A program made the translations under genes and the position numbers. The notes below the pieces were generated by a model. It did not search any database, was not told the DNA's origin, and saw only the letters and a list, made by a program, of their open reading frames with translations. A stretch of DNA of 41,330 nt, taken from positions 1,092 to 42,421 of the forward strand of contig JADFYH010000026.1 of NCBI GenBank assembly GCA_015233135.1, written 5' to 3'. Within the stretch, counting starts at the first letter, position 1. Each line of letters begins with the position of its first letter. The DNA comes from Deltaproteobacteria bacterium. Lineage in GTDB: Bacteria; UBA10199; JADFYH01. Shown one piece after another: positions 39,905-41,330 of the stretch.

Positions 39905-41143
39905 TTAGTCCTGAGGCACAACGACGGCACGAAACCCTAAAATACTGAGGTAATCACCAGGATCTCTGCTGTGCCGCACGGCTGCCCGCGCGAGCTTAAA
40001 CGAAACGGTGTCCCACTCAACACCGCGCAGCTCTCTTTCTCTTGAAGCATCTTCTTCATCAGATTCATCAGGGTTTAAAGATCCAGCTATGGTTTTAGAT
40101 AAACCCTCTAAGGGTCCATACCAACCGTTGCACCATTCCAATACCCCCTTAATTCTTACACCCAAGGGATTCACTGGAACAGCATCCACATCCTTCGGGC
40201 CATTGTCATCACTATAGATTCTCTCAAAATCATAGGTTCTCCCAAAATCTGCATTGCTTCCGTTAGGTATGGTTCCATCATTGGTCCCATATTTAAAATT
40301 GCGGCATTGTTTTGTTTGAGGATCAATCCCCCCTCTTCTCGTAAATTCTTCTTCCGCTGCACTGGGCAGACGACCAGACCGTCCTGTGAGCTTTCGACCT
40401 ATAAAATCCACAATACTCAAACCCTCCGCCCATCTCAGGGTAGCAGGCCGATTGGCTTTACTCACTCTGGAATCCACTATATGTACAGGCCTTACCCTCA
40501 CTACTTGTAAGCCATTGGGATTCTCTTGAGAAGCAACACCTGTCTCAAAGATCTTAGATCCAAAAAAATCATTGTAATAACGATGGCCATCACTCGTCGA
40601 ATAATTCAACTCCGGTATTCTTAGTTCTCCTGCTGAAATTTGTGCAGCCTTTGCGTCTGCCTCTTCTTGGGTTGCAAAGCGTCCTACGATCCAGCAATAA
40701 GGATTCTTTTTTTCAGTTCCTATGATCGCATAATCCAAACCCGCAAGATCATCCCATACCCTTCCTGCCTGGGCATTCGTCACTACCGTCTCTCCCATTT
40801 TAAAATTAGGAAGCTCAATGTCTTGCACCGGAAGTTCATCCGGGGAGGCATCTGCATCCTCTCCTCCCATCCTGAATTTACCTCCCTGGACTTCGATCAA
40901 CTTGCCATAAATTATCTCAAGCTCGGCTCTTTGAATAGCAGCTATCCGTTCAACATCGGCCTCTTCAATTTCACGAGTCAGAACTCTTTGCTGCCCTACA
41001 ATATCACTGACAGCAGCCAAATCACCTTCTTTCAAAGCCTTTAATCGAGCGTCACTCAATTCTGCGTGTCGAACTCTTAATGCAGCAATCCTCTCCTCTA
41101 GAGGGCCCAATCCCTCCCCAGCCGCTCCCATCGCCAGCATCAA
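39905..41143 (-). CDS. FGE/SUMF1-type (sulfatase-modifying factor) domain protein, 5' end disrupted
   Basis: 412 residues from a TTG at 41143, but the frame is open to the TGA at 41255-41257 and reads protein-like before the TTG (CQDFIEFAGRIPEIWHQTQL). The true N-terminus is thus unclear and is cut by the palindrome at 41225-41292. A helical, charged segment (EERIAALRVRHAELSDARLK...) leads into an FGE-sulfatase domain at ~80-410: VQGGKFRMGGEDADASPDE, ELPNFKMGETVVTNAQAGR, GRLPSAAEEEFTRRGG, GVLEWCNGWYG, ELRGVEWD, RAAVRHSRDPGDY, LGFRAVVVPQ. It lacks the kinase part of the 14622-17411 protein. Family members include the formylglycine-generating enzyme, but many bacterial ones have other or no known activity. 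Confidence 0.75.
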   Translation of the reverse strand: MMLAMGAAGEGLGPLEERIAALRVRHAELSDARLKALKEGDLAAVSDIVGQQRVLTREIEEADVERIAAIQRAELEIIYGKLIEVQGGKFRMGGEDADASPDELPVQDIELPNFKMGETVVTNAQAGRVWDDLAGLDYAIIGTEKKNPYCWIVGRFATQEEADAKAAQISAGELRIPELNYSTSDGHRYYNDFFGSKIFETGVASQENPNGLQVVRVRPVHIVDSRVSKANRPATLRWAEGLSIVDFIGRKLTGRSGRLPSAAEEEFTRRGGIDPQTKQCRNFKYGTNDGTIPNGSNADFGRTYDFERIYSDDNGPKDVDAVPVNPLGVRIKGVLEWCNGWYGPLEGLSKTIAGSLNPDESDEEDASRERELRGVEWDTVSFKLARAAVRHSRDPGDYLSILGFRAVVVPQD

Positions 41144-41224
41144 GGTTTGCAGCTGTGTTTGATGCCAAATCTCTGGGATTCGGCCTGCAAACTCGATGAA
41201 GTCTTGGCAGCTGGGAGATTCTAC

Positions 41225-41292
41225 CGTAGGGGCGGCCCTCTCTGTGGCCGCCCGTCACCATTTGCGGTCGGGCACGGAGGCCCAACCCTACG
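41225..41292. repeat. Double-hairpin palindromic repeat (GTAGGGGCGGCC type)
   Basis: Bounded by CGTAGGG and CCCTACG. The left half folds as GGGCGGCC-CTCTCTGT-GGCCGCCC (perfect 8-bp stem); the right half as an imperfect GGTCGGGC...GGCCCAACC stem. It is a different family from the CCCTCTCC palindromes and interrupts the 5' end of the FGE-type gene. Nothing coding is recognised between it and the right edge. Confidence 0.75.
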
Positions 41293-41330
41293 AAGAAGAT
41301 GACTTCCAACTGCAAACACCCCATGCCCCA

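Noticed and set aside
41052-41324. A 90-codon minus-strand frame at the right edge
   Set aside because: Its sequence is mostly the GTAGGGGCGGCC palindrome and the shifted 5' region of the FGE-type gene; it looks like no protein.
1-41330. tRNA, rRNA, riboswitch or insertion-sequence genes
   Set aside because: Reading through both strands I recognised no cloverleaf, rRNA segment, riboswitch core or transposase; a covariance-model scan was not possible here.

Overview
This 41.3 kb window reads as chromosomal DNA of moderate GC content from a Gram-negative bacterium. The best guess is a deep-branching 'deltaproteobacterial' lineage (Myxococcota/Bdellovibrionota-like). Grounds: an RpoH-type sigma factor with the RpoH-box motif, a Fur regulator, a Ser/Thr kinase with the myxobacterial-style catalytic loop HRDISPQN, PEGA, AMIN, CARDB and FG-GAP envelope proteins, and a C-terminal Cys-motif/TM sorting tail. 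No rRNA, tRNA, CRISPR array or insertion sequence was recognised. The taxonomic call is inference.

Layout. (1) 1-1.8 kb, +: the 3' end of a large polymorphic-toxin-like gene with a nucleotidyltransferase-like tip, a small acidic immunity-type gene, and a DUF559 nuclease-fold gene. (2) 1.8-11.8 kb, -: secreted or envelope proteins, namely an FG-GAP repeat protein, a giant CARDB-repeat lipoprotein split by a one-base frameshift, a PEGA/TPR protein and an AMIN + peptidoglycan-binding protein. (3) 12.0-28.8 kb, the unusual core: a transmembrane Ser/Thr kinase (+); then on the - strand a secreted protein of nine SDPQ repeats, a kinase-sulfatase-modifying-factor (FGE) fusion, and a 3816-residue protein. 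That protein contains a biotin carboxylase, a segment resembling the central domain of eukaryotic acetyl-CoA carboxylase (ACC), and a carboxyltransferase, framed by an alpha-helical/membrane N-terminus and a beta-rich C-terminus. (4) 29.0-39.8 kb: a Uma2 gene (+), then a compact minus-strand housekeeping run fur-tilS-ftsH-folP-glmM-pdxJ-nnr, a Phd/PIN toxin-antitoxin pair, tsaE and rpoH. (5) 39.9 kb to the end: another FGE/SUMF1-type protein whose 5' end runs into a palindromic repeat.

A family of palindromic REP-like repeats (cores like CCCTCTCCT...AGGAGAGGG flanked by CTCACCCT/AGGGTGAG) is scattered through the window. It is repeatedly built into genes: as C-terminal tails (DUF559, FG-GAP, FolP), as internal insertions (Nnr, and three 150-bp tandem copies in the giant protein), and as apparent ribosome-binding sites (glmM, PEGA gene). 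A separate 134-bp, nearly perfectly centred palindrome lies between tsaE and rpoH.

The most promising candidate for something undescribed is the giant ACC-like protein beside the kinase-FGE gene. It keeps the key biotin-carboxylase motifs but shows no MKM-type biotin-attachment site. Its stop codon lies in a T9 run, where one extra T would fuse it to the kinase-FGE reading frame. The SDPQ-repeat secreted protein is a second candidate.
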